26,551 nt of DNA from Verrucomicrobiota bacterium. GTDB lineage: Bacteria > Verrucomicrobiota > Verrucomicrobiae > Limisphaerales > UBA11358. The notes below the pieces were generated by a model. It had not been told where the DNA came from, searched no databases, and was given only the letters and a program-made list of their open reading frames with translations. Location of the stretch: assembly GCA_014860005.1 (NCBI GenBank), contig JACZKP010000169.1, positions 1 to 26,551 of the forward strand. Reading direction: 5' to 3'. Positions 8,670 to 17,120 of the stretch are shown in pieces. Position 1 is the stretch's first letter. Every line of letters starts with the position of its first letter. Made by a program: the position numbers and the translations under genes.

Positions 8670-10496
8670 CTACGTTGCGACCTCCAGCTTTTCAAAACTC
8701 TCCTCAATGAAAGTCGTGCCCTGGATCCGCGCCAGCCGGGCATACAAACCGTCGCGAGCCAGCAACTCATCGTGCGTTCCGCGCTCGATGATTTCGCCGT
8801 GACGTAAAACCAGAATCTGGTCGGCCTGCCGGATCGTGCTCAGGCGGTGCGCGATGACGAAGCTCGTGCGGTTGGCCATCAGCCGTTCCAACGCCTCTTG
8901 AATCAACTTCTCCGTGGCTGTGTCCACGCTGGCCGTGGCCTCGTCAAGAATGAGAATCGGTGAATTCTTAAGCAACGCCCGCGCGATGCTCACTCGCTGC
9001 TTCTCGCCCACGCTGAGTTTGACGCCGCGTTCCCCCACGCGGGCGTCGTAGCCTTGCGCCAGGCGCACGATAAACTCGTGACAATTCGCCGCGCGTGAGG
9101 CCGCAATCAGTTCCTCGTCCGTGGCCTCCAGTTTGCCGTAAAGGATGTTTTCCCGAATGGTGCCGTTGAACAAAAACGGTTCCTGGCTGACGACACTGAT
9201 GTGCGTGCGCAAGGATTCCAACGCCACCTGACGGATGTCCTGACCGTCAATCGTGATCCGACCCACCGTCGCCTCGTAGAATGCGGGCAGCAGGTTCACG
9301 AGGGTGGATTTACCCGCGCCCGTCGGGCCGACCAACGCGATCATCTCGCCGGGCTGCGCGTGCAGATTGATGTGGCGCAAAACGGAACGGCCTTCCCCGT
9401 AACTGAACCCGACGCTCTCGTACACCACCTCGCCGCGCACCGGCGGACGCAGCATTTCCCGACGATCCGCCCGCTCCGGTTCGGCGTCCAGAATGTCGAA
9501 CACGCGGGCGCCGGCGGCACGGGCGGCCTGCAACATTTGATTCAAAGCGTGCAATCGCCCGAGCGGTTCGTAGAAGAACATCCCGGCGTAGAGCATGAAC
9601 GCCACGAGTTGACCCACGTCCATGTTGCCGCGCAAAACCTGGAGCCCGCCCACCCACAACACCAGTCCGATGCCCGCCGAACCGAAGAACTGCATCGCCG
9701 GTCCATACCACGCCCACACCCGCATGACCACCAGCGTTCCTTCACGCAAATCGTCCGCGCGTCGTTCAAACCGTGAGTCCTCGTGCGCCTGCCGGCCAAA
9801 CGCCTTGATCTGGCGCACACCCTGAAGATTATCCATCAACAGCGCGTTCATCGCGCTGGCCGCCTCGCGTTGCACGCGGTAACGCCGATGCGCCGTCAGC
9901 GTGTACCATAACGCTCCGGCAATGAGGAACGGCACGGGGATCAACGCCACCCACGCCAGCACGGGATTGAACCAGAACATGAACACCAGCGCGCCGACGA
10001 CACTCAACACCGCCACCGTTCCCTGTTCCGTGCCATCAATCAGAAACCGCTCCACGGAATTCACATCCTCGATCACGCGCGTCATCAGATCGCCCGAGGC
10101 GCGTTGATCGAACCACGCCACCGGCAACCGTTGCAGCCTCGCGTACACCTCCCGCCGCATGTCGTAAATGACGTTTTGTTCGAGCCGGTTGTTGATGCGG
10201 ATGCGGATGCTGTTGAAGCCCTCGCGCACCAGGAACGCCGCCAGCAATGCCGCCGCCGCCAGCGTCAGCAGCCCTTCCTGATTGGCCTGCACAACATGAT
10301 TGATGATGATCTTGGTCAACATCGGATACGCCAAGCCCGCCGCCAGCGACGCCACCGCACAGGCCACCGTGGAAAACGCCAGAAACTTGTAGGGTTTCAG
10401 ATAAACTGCCACGCGCCGGATGATTTCGCCGGCGGGGCGCGGCCCGGATTTGAACGAAGGATCGCTGCTTTGGATGGGGTGATGGTGCGCGCTCAT
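8670..10496 (-). CDS. ABC exporter, fused permease and ATPase (MsbA/lipid or multidrug type)
   Basis: This half-transporter of 608 residues has an N-terminal six-helix type-1 exporter domain (about 35-325) and a C-terminal nucleotide-binding domain (about 355-590). The ATPase motifs are all visible: Walker A GPTGAGKST at 390-398, Q-loop SQEP around Gln438, signature LSVGEKQR at 494-501, Walker B ILILDE at 514-519, D-loop SVD and H-loop His550. The signature departs from the commonest LSGGQ form, but LSVGE-type variants occur in active exporters. It probably works as a homodimer in the inner membrane moving a lipid or hydrophobic compound; the substrate cannot be inferred. Its ATG overlaps the stop of the DJ-1 family gene by one base (TAATG), which suggests translational coupling. 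Confidence 0.92.
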   Translation of the reverse strand: MSAHHHPIQSSDPSFKSGPRPAGEIIRRVAVYLKPYKFLAFSTVACAVASLAAGLAYPMLTKIIINHVVQANQEGLLTLAAAALLAAFLVREGFNSIRIRINNRLEQNVIYDMRREVYARLQRLPVAWFDQRASGDLMTRVIEDVNSVERFLIDGTEQGTVAVLSVVGALVFMFWFNPVLAWVALIPVPFLIAGALWYTLTAHRRYRVQREAASAMNALLMDNLQGVRQIKAFGRQAHEDSRFERRADDLREGTLVVMRVWAWYGPAMQFFGSAGIGLVLWVGGLQVLRGNMDVGQLVAFMLYAGMFFYEPLGRLHALNQMLQAARAAGARVFDILDAEPERADRREMLRPPVRGEVVYESVGFSYGEGRSVLRHINLHAQPGEMIALVGPTGAGKSTLVNLLPAFYEATVGRITIDGQDIRQVALESLRTHISVVSQEPFLFNGTIRENILYGKLEATDEELIAASRAANCHEFIVRLAQGYDARVGERGVKLSVGEKQRVSIARALLKNSPILILDEATASVDTATEKLIQEALERLMANRTSFVIAHRLSTIRQADQILVLRHGEIIERGTHDELLARDGLYARLARIQGTTFIEESFEKLEVAT

Positions 10497-11011
10497 TACG
10501 ACTTGGCCGCAAGAAACTCCACCAGCGCGCGGCCGAACGGCGCGAGGTCCTTGGGCGTGCGGCTGGAAATCAAATTGCCGTCCACCACCACCGGTTCGTC
10601 CACCCAGATCGCGCCCGCGTTTTCCAGATCATCCTTGATGCCGAGTGAACCAGTGGCGCGCCAGCCCTTGAGGATTTTTGCTGAAATGGGAATCCAGCCG
10701 CCGTGACAGATGAACGCCACCAGCTTGCCCTGTTCAAAGAACTCGCGTGTGAGCGAAAGCACCTTGGGGTCGCGCCGCAATTTGTCGGGCATGAATCCGC
10801 CGGGGATAAGCAGCCCGCAGAAATCCTGGCTGCGCGCGTCGCTCAAGCGCAGATCCGCTTGGGCCGGATAACCATGCTTGCCCAGGTAGGTCTTGATTTC
10901 CGGTGCAGCAAGGCGCATCCCGTAACCCGCCTCTTCCAGGCGCAGCTTGGGATACCACAATTCGAGGTCTTCATAATTGTCGTCCAGGAACGCCAGCAAT
11001 GTCTTCTGCAT
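10496..11011 (-). CDS. DJ-1/PfpI family protein
   Basis: The 171-residue protein is a single DJ-1/PfpI domain, usual for the family. The nucleophile elbow is AFICHGGW with Cys102 followed by His103, and the conserved acidic partner is probably Glu17 in the EDLELWYP segment. A second family hallmark, GLLIPGGFMPDKLR, spans about 67-79. Members include glyoxalases, deglycases, chaperones and peptidases, so the exact reaction is open; general stress or carbonyl-damage defence is the safest reading. The gene overlaps the ABC exporter by one base, and the lipoprotein gene ends 87 bases upstream. A bare N-terminus indicates a cytoplasmic protein. Confidence 0.88.
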   Translation of the reverse strand: MQKTLLAFLDDNYEDLELWYPKLRLEEAGYGMRLAAPEIKTYLGKHGYPAQADLRLSDARSQDFCGLLIPGGFMPDKLRRDPKVLSLTREFFEQGKLVAFICHGGWIPISAKILKGWRATGSLGIKDDLENAGAIWVDEPVVVDGNLISSRTPKDLAPFGRALVEFLAAKS

Positions 11012-11098
11012 GACCCACTGTAGCCGTGGCAGTGGATGGGGAGCAAGTTTGAGCCCGAGGCAGCGGCAATTGCTGGATGTGACTGCGCACCTGGTTCC

Positions 11099-11659
11099 TC
11101 AATGGTCGTGCGGTTCCAGATCAATCGAGAAGTCATTCGTCCTGAGATAGAACGGGGTAAGCCAAGGACGCAATTCAAACGGTTGGTCCTTGTCCTGAGC
11201 GTCACTCGCAGCCGGATTCAGGGGCCACCAAGCGGAGGAGTCGGCCCGCAGATCGAAAGTTTCCGCAATTTCGTATTGCGACTGGTGAATGCGATACACT
11301 TTTCGCAGGCCAGCATGAGGGGGATCGTAAGCCAGAAAATGATACTCCTGTTTCGTGCCCATGTATCTCCAGCGCGGAGTCGTCCTCAGCCCACTGACAT
11401 CATGAACCCGCGAAAGCGCCACCATCTCCTGGTAAGTAATCTCTTCAGAAAAAGTCCCGGCTTCTGCATCCACCGCGATTAACGAACTCTGGCCTGAATT
11501 GTTCAGCCCGGGCGCTGCGCCGTAGGAGGCCATAACCGGGCTCAAGGTCGTCGCCGTCGCACCGCCGGCAACAGATTCGCGGGCATTGCGGCATCCGACA
11601 AGAAACAGGCACGTGGCAATTATGCCGAACCAAATGGATTGGGCTTTGGACTGATTCAT
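11099..11659 (-). CDS. Putative lipoprotein of unknown function
   Basis: This 186-residue protein begins with a short charged N-terminus and a hydrophobic segment ending in the lipobox LVGC (Cys23), which predicts signal peptidase II processing and lipid anchoring. The mature part contains many aromatic and charged residues (RWRYMGTKQEYHFLAYDPPH around residues 96-115, a WWPLNP segment later) and ends in DLEPHDH. I do not recognise a domain. It is on the same strand and just upstream of the DJ-1 and ABC genes, but the 87-base gap leaves cotranscription uncertain. Confidence 0.7.
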   Translation of the reverse strand: MNQSKAQSIWFGIIATCLFLVGCRNARESVAGGATATTLSPVMASYGAAPGLNNSGQSSLIAVDAEAGTFSEEITYQEMVALSRVHDVSGLRTTPRWRYMGTKQEYHFLAYDPPHAGLRKVYRIHQSQYEIAETFDLRADSSAWWPLNPAASDAQDKDQPFELRPWLTPFYLRTNDFSIDLEPHDH

Positions 11660-11767
11660 AATCTCGGAACAACGATACAGGTTGCCCCTTGGTCTTACAC
11701 GGCAAGCTGACTTTCGCAGCTCAAGACAGGGAAAGTCAACGCAGGCAAAAGAAGCAAATGAAGGAGG

Positions 11768-12031
11768 CTATTCCGGTTTCACCCGCTTCAAGCCGACTTC
11801 GTGGGCGATGTCATCGAACTCCTCGTGGTCAACTTGATGGAGTTCCTTGCCGCGGGCTTTCAACTTCTCGTTGATCTTTATGGCCTTCTCGGTCATCTGC
11901 TCGTGCGTATCGGCAGAGCCGCCCATGAGCGCGAAGTTAGGCCCGGTGGTGACACGTTTGTGCCCATCGGAATCAAGCCCCACCCCGAGCATGATCGCCT
12001 TGCGTCTCTTCTTGCCGCCTGCATTCGCCAT
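11768..12031 (-). CDS. Small conserved-looking hypothetical protein
   Basis: An 87-residue protein begins MANAGGKKRRKAIMLGVGLDSDGHKR and ends GLKRVKPE. It has no signal peptide or membrane segment. The N-terminal basic patch is followed by a predicted helical and charged C-terminal half (EQMTEKAIKINEKLKARGKE). The regular amphipathic pattern and ordinary codon use argue that it is real, but I cannot assign a family or function. The ATG at 12031 is the only reasonable start. A tandem 13-base duplication lies about 35-60 bases upstream. Confidence 0.65.
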   Translation of the reverse strand: MANAGGKKRRKAIMLGVGLDSDGHKRVTTGPNFALMGGSADTHEQMTEKAIKINEKLKARGKELHQVDHEEFDDIAHEVGLKRVKPE

Positions 12032-12065
12032 CGCAGGAAGTTAGCGAGGGCATTTCGCGTGGTCA

Positions 12066-12091
12066 ACAACGGCAAATCACAACGGCAAATC
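12066..12091. repeat. Perfect 13-base tandem duplication
   Basis: ACAACGGCAAATC occurs twice in a row (12066-12078 and 12079-12091) in the spacer upstream of the small gene at 11768-12031. It may be a replication-slippage event; a duplicated operator is possible but nothing else supports it. Confidence 0.6.
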
Positions 12092-12137
12092 GCCCGTGCG
12101 GTGCGCCGTGCCTCTACGACATTCCCCGCAGCCTCCG

Positions 12138-14030
12138 TTACCCCATTTCTTCCTTCAGACGCCGCTCCGCCGCCTCGTTGCTCAGGCCGTGGCGATGCCG
12201 CATCACACTCACGCCCACCACCGGCGGATACGCCTGATCCGCCTTCATGCGCGGTTCAACGTATTCGATGACTTCAAACAGCAGATGATTCGCCTGGACG
12301 TAATCCAGACCAGTGAGCTTCTGAATGTAACGCGTGGCGCGGTCAATCAGCTTCAGATTGCTCGGCACCACCCAGATCATGGTGTTGCCCATCACCCGGC
12401 CCAAGCGCACCATGGTGCAGGTGGAGATCGTATTGAGCAGCATCTTCAAGCCGACGCGCATCACGCCGTTCAGCAAGCCGGAATTGGGCACCGGCAGGAG
12501 CACCGCGGCGCAATCCGGATTCCATTGCGCAATGAAATCGCCGACCCGGGCACAAGCCTCCGTGCTGCCGAGAAAGATCACCCCGGTTTTGGCGCCAGCT
12601 TCGCGGGCGGCTTCCAGTTGCTGACGGAAGAAACCCTGGGGAGAGAACAACGACTCCATCTCATCCTGCCGCACCAAAGCCACCGCGCAGTCGCCGCCCT
12701 GGAGCGGACGATTCCTGATGCCGTCCAGCCCGATGCGAAAGCGCATCAACTCCGCGTAAGTGATCTTGCTGATGACTTCCACGGTGCGGGCAAATTTGTC
12801 GTCCGGCACCAGCCCGCGCACGTCGTCCGGTTGCCACTCCACACAGCGGGGCGTGCGTTTGCAGAGGCGTTCCCACGCGGACGGTGAATCGGGATAGGGC
12901 ACATACAGAAAAGCCCAGGATTCCGTTGCGGTGGTGTCGTCGAACTTGCGGAACGGCGGCGTGCAATACGTCGGCGAGCGCTCGGTCGTGTCCGTCAGCA
13001 TGTCAATGCCCAGTTGATTGGCAAAGTAATTGACCTTGCGCCCGGCGCGATAGACGGATTCCTCGCGCGCCACGAGTCTGGCCAATTGCGCGATGATGGC
13101 GGGAGATTTCAGGGTTGCGTGAAGTTCGGCCAGTTGACGGTGGAAATCACTGGTGGTGGAGACGTCATTGACCAACGAAAACAACTCGCGCTTTTCCTCC
13201 GCGGACACGCTGTCACCGCTTGGGCCGTCCCGCAAAGGTTTGTCCGGCGGCCAGGTCAACTCCCGCACCACCAATTCCAGCACTGTCAGCAGAACGGCCA
13301 GTTGGATGCTGGTGGCCTGCATCCGCGTCGAGCCGGTAATGCCCATCGGCCCGGTGGTGAGATTGAGTTTCTCGATGCGCGCGTCTTGAATTACCTCGCG
13401 ACTGCGTTGGACGTGCTGGCACAAAACATCATCCGGGTTGTTATAGACGAAGTAAACTTTTGCCCCGACTTCGACGCCCTTCCACGCCGTGCCAATGACG
13501 AAAGAAGTTTCGCCGCCTTCCGTGATGGCAAAAACGATGTCCTTGCCGCACACGCCCAGGTCGCCAATCTGTTTCTTGCCGAACTCAGTGAAATCCTCGA
13601 AGCCTTCCACCGCCTTGATGAGCGCAAAATCGCCGCCAGCCATGACCGGAAAGGCCCGTTTCTCCCAATCTTTTGCGCGGTGGTCATTGCTCCGTTGCCA
13701 GAAGTCCTGCCAGATGGAAACCAATTGAATACTAAGCCGCCCGGTGGAGCCGCAGCCGGTAAAGAAAATGTTCCCGCCGCTCAACAGCGCATCACGAACC
13801 GTATTGGCCATCCGCGCAGCGCGACCAGAGTCGGCGAATTCGCGATATTTGCGCACCACGTCATCGTCCACGTCGAAGAGGAGCTTCAACCCTGCCCCAA
13901 TGTCCTGCCGCGCCAACTCGCTCAAGTTGGCCGTGACCGGGTGTGACGACTCGGTGGTCAGCACCCCCAGCTTGAACTGATCGCAAATCCGGAGGAATTC
14001 CTCAGCTCTTCGTCGTGAAGTGTCGCTCAT
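12138..14030 (-). CDS. Double-SIS protein of the glucokinase regulatory protein / MurQ group
   Basis: The 630-residue length equals that of vertebrate glucokinase regulatory protein and is twice that of MurQ. The N-terminus carries a MurQ-like LGVLTTESSHPVTANLSELA segment (about 21-40). The first sugar-isomerase domain has GCGSTGR at 92-98 and ends with GITGSTRMQATSIQLAVLL. A second, more diverged SIS domain lies in the C-terminal half, ending in the strikingly MurQ-like LNTISTCTMVRLGRVMGN and PSNLKLIDRATRYI, followed by a C-terminal helical part. These proteins bind phosphorylated sugars; MurQ cleaves N-acetylmuramate 6-phosphate, whereas GKRP regulates an enzyme. Which applies here is not decidable from sequence. 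The gene stands alone, with spacers on both sides, so genomic context does not help. Confidence 0.75.
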   Translation of the reverse strand: MSDTSRRRAEEFLRICDQFKLGVLTTESSHPVTANLSELARQDIGAGLKLLFDVDDDVVRKYREFADSGRAARMANTVRDALLSGGNIFFTGCGSTGRLSIQLVSIWQDFWQRSNDHRAKDWEKRAFPVMAGGDFALIKAVEGFEDFTEFGKKQIGDLGVCGKDIVFAITEGGETSFVIGTAWKGVEVGAKVYFVYNNPDDVLCQHVQRSREVIQDARIEKLNLTTGPMGITGSTRMQATSIQLAVLLTVLELVVRELTWPPDKPLRDGPSGDSVSAEEKRELFSLVNDVSTTSDFHRQLAELHATLKSPAIIAQLARLVAREESVYRAGRKVNYFANQLGIDMLTDTTERSPTYCTPPFRKFDDTTATESWAFLYVPYPDSPSAWERLCKRTPRCVEWQPDDVRGLVPDDKFARTVEVISKITYAELMRFRIGLDGIRNRPLQGGDCAVALVRQDEMESLFSPQGFFRQQLEAAREAGAKTGVIFLGSTEACARVGDFIAQWNPDCAAVLLPVPNSGLLNGVMRVGLKMLLNTISTCTMVRLGRVMGNTMIWVVPSNLKLIDRATRYIQKLTGLDYVQANHLLFEVIEYVEPRMKADQAYPPVVGVSVMRHRHGLSNEAAERRLKEEMG

Positions 14031-14238
14031 GCCAAAGTTCTGTTAGTGTGTGCGGCGGTTTAATTCCCGGCGGAGGCGAGCTTGACCGGCGTTGGAAATG
14101 GGTGGCAAGGAAAAACTGGTGAACTACACGAAGCGTCGCTGAAACGAGACGTTGAACCTGCCGGCTGCGTAGCGACATCCATCGCGTCACACTGGCAGCG
14201 AAGAGCTTTCGGCTTTGTACCGGGCGCAACTTCGCGCA

Positions 14239-15522
14239 CTAATCCTTGTCAGCCTCCACCTGATTCCACGTGCCATCGTAGGTGGCCACCACGACAAACT
14301 CATCATCGGGGCACGTTGTTTCCTGTTCGGTCGCCGGGGGTGGTTTTGGCGCGGAGACTTCGGGCGGTGTTTCAATCGCGTTCTTGGCAAGCAATTCGGT
14401 TTCTTCATCACGACAACGCGCCGCCTCCATGATCAGGTATTCCCACGGTTGCTCCACCGTGCGTTGCGCCGGAGCTTGGAACGGCTTCAACCGGAATTCA
14501 CCGCCGGGCAAGGACAACAACCGGTTAAATGCCTTCACGCCGATCAAGTCACCGATGGCCACGTGGATTATCGCACCGGTCTCAATGTAGATTTCCCCGA
14601 CGGTTTGCTGGTTACGAATCTCGAGAATCAGGGAGCGGCGACCAATACACTCCATCTGGATGACTTCCTGCAAGCCAACCTGGTGCAATGCTCCGCTAAA
14701 ACCTTCGCGATTCTCCCACGCCATGAGTTCCTGGAACAGGTTGAAGACAACTTTGCTCCCGTCGGCAGAAACCGGTTTCTCCACAAACAGTTCCGCCCCA
14801 CCGGCCAGACATGACTCCCGGTTACTCTCCGTTGCCTTGCCGGTCAGCACGGCGATTCTCACGCTGGGATAACGTCGTTTGATGATGCCCAGCAATTGAA
14901 TCCCATCCACCATCGGCATGCCGATATCCAGCACCACCAAATCCATCGAACCTTGTTGCAGTTCGGCGAGCGCCTGATCTGCGGTTGTGGCGGAGTGGAT
15001 TTCCCAAGTCTGATTGGCCCAAACGGAGCATAACTCGCTGAAGGTTTCGACAAACGCCAGGCTATCGTCCACGAAAAGCACGTGATACTGCTTCGCTGGT
15101 GTTTCCTCGGACTCCGATGTTTCCTTCGACTTTGGGGTTTCTTCCGGCTGGGGAACCACGGCAGGTGCGGGTTCGCGAACCGTCACTCCCACCAACATCG
15201 TATTCACAAACGGCGCTACCGGCGGCAGCCCCACGGCGGAAGCATCAAAACGCAACTCGATTTCGCCAACCCGCAGCGTCTGTCCGACTTGCAGGACCGC
15301 CTCGGTGACTCGCTGGCCTCGCACAAACGTGCCGTTGGTTGAACACAGGTCGCGAACGGCCAGTTCATCACCCCGCGCCTGGACCTCACAATGTTGGCCT
15401 GAAACCGATTCGTCGGCGATTTTGAAGGTGTTTCCCTCCGCACGCCCTATCGTCGTCCAGCCCGCACCCAACTCGTGAGACAAGCCAGCCAATTCCTGGG
15501 TAAGAACAACCAGTTTGGCCAT
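14239..15522 (-). CDS. FHA - response-regulator receiver - PATAN (DUF4388) signalling protein
   Basis: I choose the ATG at 15522: it is preceded five bases upstream by AAGGAG and directly begins the FHA domain. The 427-residue protein has FHA at 1-95 (IGRAEGN at 25-31, Ser41 and His44, STNGTFV at 61-67), a flexible Pro/Glu/Ser/Thr linker (about 118-144), a receiver domain at 146-268 (acidic Asp152/Asp153, phospho-acceptor Asp199, Thr227, Lys249), and a PATAN/DUF4388 domain at about 273-375 (GFSGALHQVGLQEVIQ, SLILEIRN, GEIYIETGAIIHV). FHA reads phospho-threonine and the receiver takes phosphate from a histidine kinase, so it probably joins the two kinds of phosphorylation signal. No kinase is encoded nearby. 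The C-terminal ~50 residues look disordered. Confidence 0.88.
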   Translation of the reverse strand: MAKLVVLTQELAGLSHELGAGWTTIGRAEGNTFKIADESVSGQHCEVQARGDELAVRDLCSTNGTFVRGQRVTEAVLQVGQTLRVGEIELRFDASAVGLPPVAPFVNTMLVGVTVREPAPAVVPQPEETPKSKETSESEETPAKQYHVLFVDDSLAFVETFSELCSVWANQTWEIHSATTADQALAELQQGSMDLVVLDIGMPMVDGIQLLGIIKRRYPSVRIAVLTGKATESNRESCLAGGAELFVEKPVSADGSKVVFNLFQELMAWENREGFSGALHQVGLQEVIQMECIGRRSLILEIRNQQTVGEIYIETGAIIHVAIGDLIGVKAFNRLLSLPGGEFRLKPFQAPAQRTVEQPWEYLIMEAARCRDEETELLAKNAIETPPEVSAPKPPPATEQETTCPDDEFVVVATYDGTWNQVEADKD

Positions 15523-15829
15523 ACTCCTTAAAGAAAAGTCCTCATCGGCAACGCCGAATACGCAAGACTCAAACCAATCTTTCCCATCAACTCGTTGCCG
15601 GAAAAAACAGCTCACCGGCCCCGGCGCCGTGGCGCTTGACCGCCGGAAACCCAAGTAAATCCCGCCCTCGAGGGAATGGCGGCCCTCACGCTTTTCGCAC
15701 TCGTCACCGCCAGCGACATTGACCCGCACTCAGTTCGTCCAAAATCTTGACGGTCGAGTCACAATTCTCATCCAGTTGCGGCGGGCAGGCTTCAGCCCGT
15801 TTCAACCTGCGGCAATTCAGCGGAGTGAC
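15523..15829. other. Intergenic stretch between the FHA gene and the DUF4252-like pair
   Basis: Both flanking genes point left, so this spacer should hold the FHA gene promoter and the 3' end of the DUF4252-like genes. The AAGGAG box of the FHA gene lies at its left edge. Near 15782-15810 there are short GC-rich dyads (CGGGC/GCCCG and GCAGG/CCTGC) that could form a weak hairpin or be part of a dispersed repeat; without a T-tract I do not call a terminator. No gene is supported. Confidence 0.35.
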
Positions 15830-16483
15830 TTAATTCCTCGCGGACTCAGAGTGTTTTACCTCAGCGCGAACGATGTCGGCGGGCAATCGGAACTGCGCGC
15901 GCAACCCGGGTTCTTCCAGCACGCACTCGAGGAGTGGTTGCAGGTTCGCGCGGGCGGAAACCACGATCAACTGTTCGCCCGCCAGGACCACCACACAACT
16001 CTCCATCCGGCGGAATGAAGTCGTTTTGGCCGGGACATAGACGGCAACCAGTTCATCGCCCTCCCGCACGCCCACCACGCGATCCCAGCCGCGCCGGCTC
16101 ATTGCGGCGTCGGCGGCTTCGAGCATGGCGGCACGATCCGCCGGTTTCGCCCCGGGGGCAAGCCGCAGGAGGCTGACCTCGGCGCGGCGGACTGCTTGCA
16201 CGACGGCGCGCGCCTCGGCTTCGAGCGGGAGGCAGGACAGGCCGGAGCGAATCGCGCCGCAGGTCAGGCTGCCAAGGTTCAAGGAGAACTGTGGCTGCCA
16301 TTTGGCCTGACTGGCTTCAACTAAAGTGCCACGCAACGCCTGCGTATCTGAACTCAGCCGAAAGTAGCTGGTCACCCCAACCACGAGCAGCACCGGGGTG
16401 ATCAAGAACAGCGCCAGCAGCACTCCGAGCCAGCGATACTCGCTTCAGGAACAGTTCACCGGTTGGGCAGAGGGCGGGTTCAT
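15830..16483 (-). pseudogene. DUF4252-like membrane-anchored protein with in-frame TGA near the start
   Basis: From the ATG at 16483 the frame reads MNPPSAQPVNCS, meets a TGA at codon 13 (16445-16447), and then continues open from SEYRWLG into a clear transmembrane helix (GVLLALFLITPVLLVVGVTS) and a 150-residue exported part. The exported part aligns by eye with the neighbour at 16540-17094 (RRGWDRVVGVREGDELVAVY against QQGWERNVNVQGKEGEAVGVY; VVVLAGEQLIVVSA against ITVLEPKNLVLVNV). The gene could instead begin at the GTG at 16423, giving 197 residues with a clipped cytoplasmic tail and no good ribosome binding site. The two readings, nonsense mutation or GTG start, cannot be settled here; a read error is also possible. 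Confidence 0.5.
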
Positions 16484-16539
16484 GCTGTGCGCGTGGCGGG
16501 GTTGGGGATTCCAGACCAGTCGTTCACGGCCACTTCTAC

Positions 16540-17094
16540 TCAATCATTCTTCTTGATGGCGGTGCCGACATCCTTCAGCGGCTTGATATTCAGACTTTCG
16601 CCCAAGGCTGCGACCTGATCGGGACGAATGTCGCCCACGACGTTGACCAGCACCAAGTTTTTTGGTTCAAGGACCGTAATGGCCACACCCTCCAGGGATT
16701 CGCCGCCGCGCGTCTTGGTATAAACGCCGACCGCTTCGCCTTCCTTGCCTTGCACGTTCACGTTGCGCTCCCAACCCTGTTGGGCAAGTTCGCGGCCAAT
16801 CGCCGCGATGCGTTTCTCCATTTCACCGCGGTTCTCGTCGGTCAATCCAACCACGTTGACGCGCACCATCCGGACGCTGCGCAACAGTTTGGCGGCTTCC
16901 GGCTGTTCTTTCTCGACCAATGTGGCGGCGAGGGAAAGCAAGTTGCTCCTGATTTGGACTTCCACGAATTCACCGCCCTTGCCCGGCGCGGAGAATTTGC
17001 CGAAATCCACTTCGCCGCCGGATGTCTCCGCACGGACACTGAAACCGGCGGCGAGGGCGGCGAGCACGAGGGGAAGAATCATCAATCGTTTCAT
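16540..17094 (-). CDS. DUF4252-like exported protein
   Basis: This 184-residue protein has a clean signal peptide (residues 1-22, ending SVRA|ET) and a mature part with mixed alpha/beta pattern: VRVNVVGLTDEN, a helix with KRIAAIGRELAQQGWERNVNV, then AITVLEPKNLVLVNVVGDIRPDQV. This resembles the DUF4252 family of small exported proteins of unknown function, which elsewhere often occur with regulatory genes. It stands just upstream of a clear paralogue (15830-16483) on the same strand with a 56-base gap, so the two were probably made by tandem duplication and are likely cotranscribed. A dyad 27 bases upstream of its start could regulate it. Confidence 0.7.
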   Translation of the reverse strand: MKRLMILPLVLAALAAGFSVRAETSGGEVDFGKFSAPGKGGEFVEVQIRSNLLSLAATLVEKEQPEAAKLLRSVRMVRVNVVGLTDENRGEMEKRIAAIGRELAQQGWERNVNVQGKEGEAVGVYTKTRGGESLEGVAITVLEPKNLVLVNVVGDIRPDQVAALGESLNIKPLKDVGTAIKKND

Positions 17095-17120
17095 ATCGGT
17101 TCTTTGAGTTGTTGTGTTTT

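Noticed and set aside
8670..10496. LSVGE instead of LSGGQ in the ABC signature as a sign of a dead transporter
   Set aside because: All other ATPase motifs are intact and such signature variants occur in working exporters.
13014..13946. 310-residue plus-strand open frame opposite the double-SIS gene
   Set aside because: The minus-strand gene carries clear SIS motifs; the plus frame has none.
15782..15810. Short GC dyads as a terminator of the DUF4252-like genes
   Set aside because: Five-base stems with large loops and no T-tract on the minus strand.
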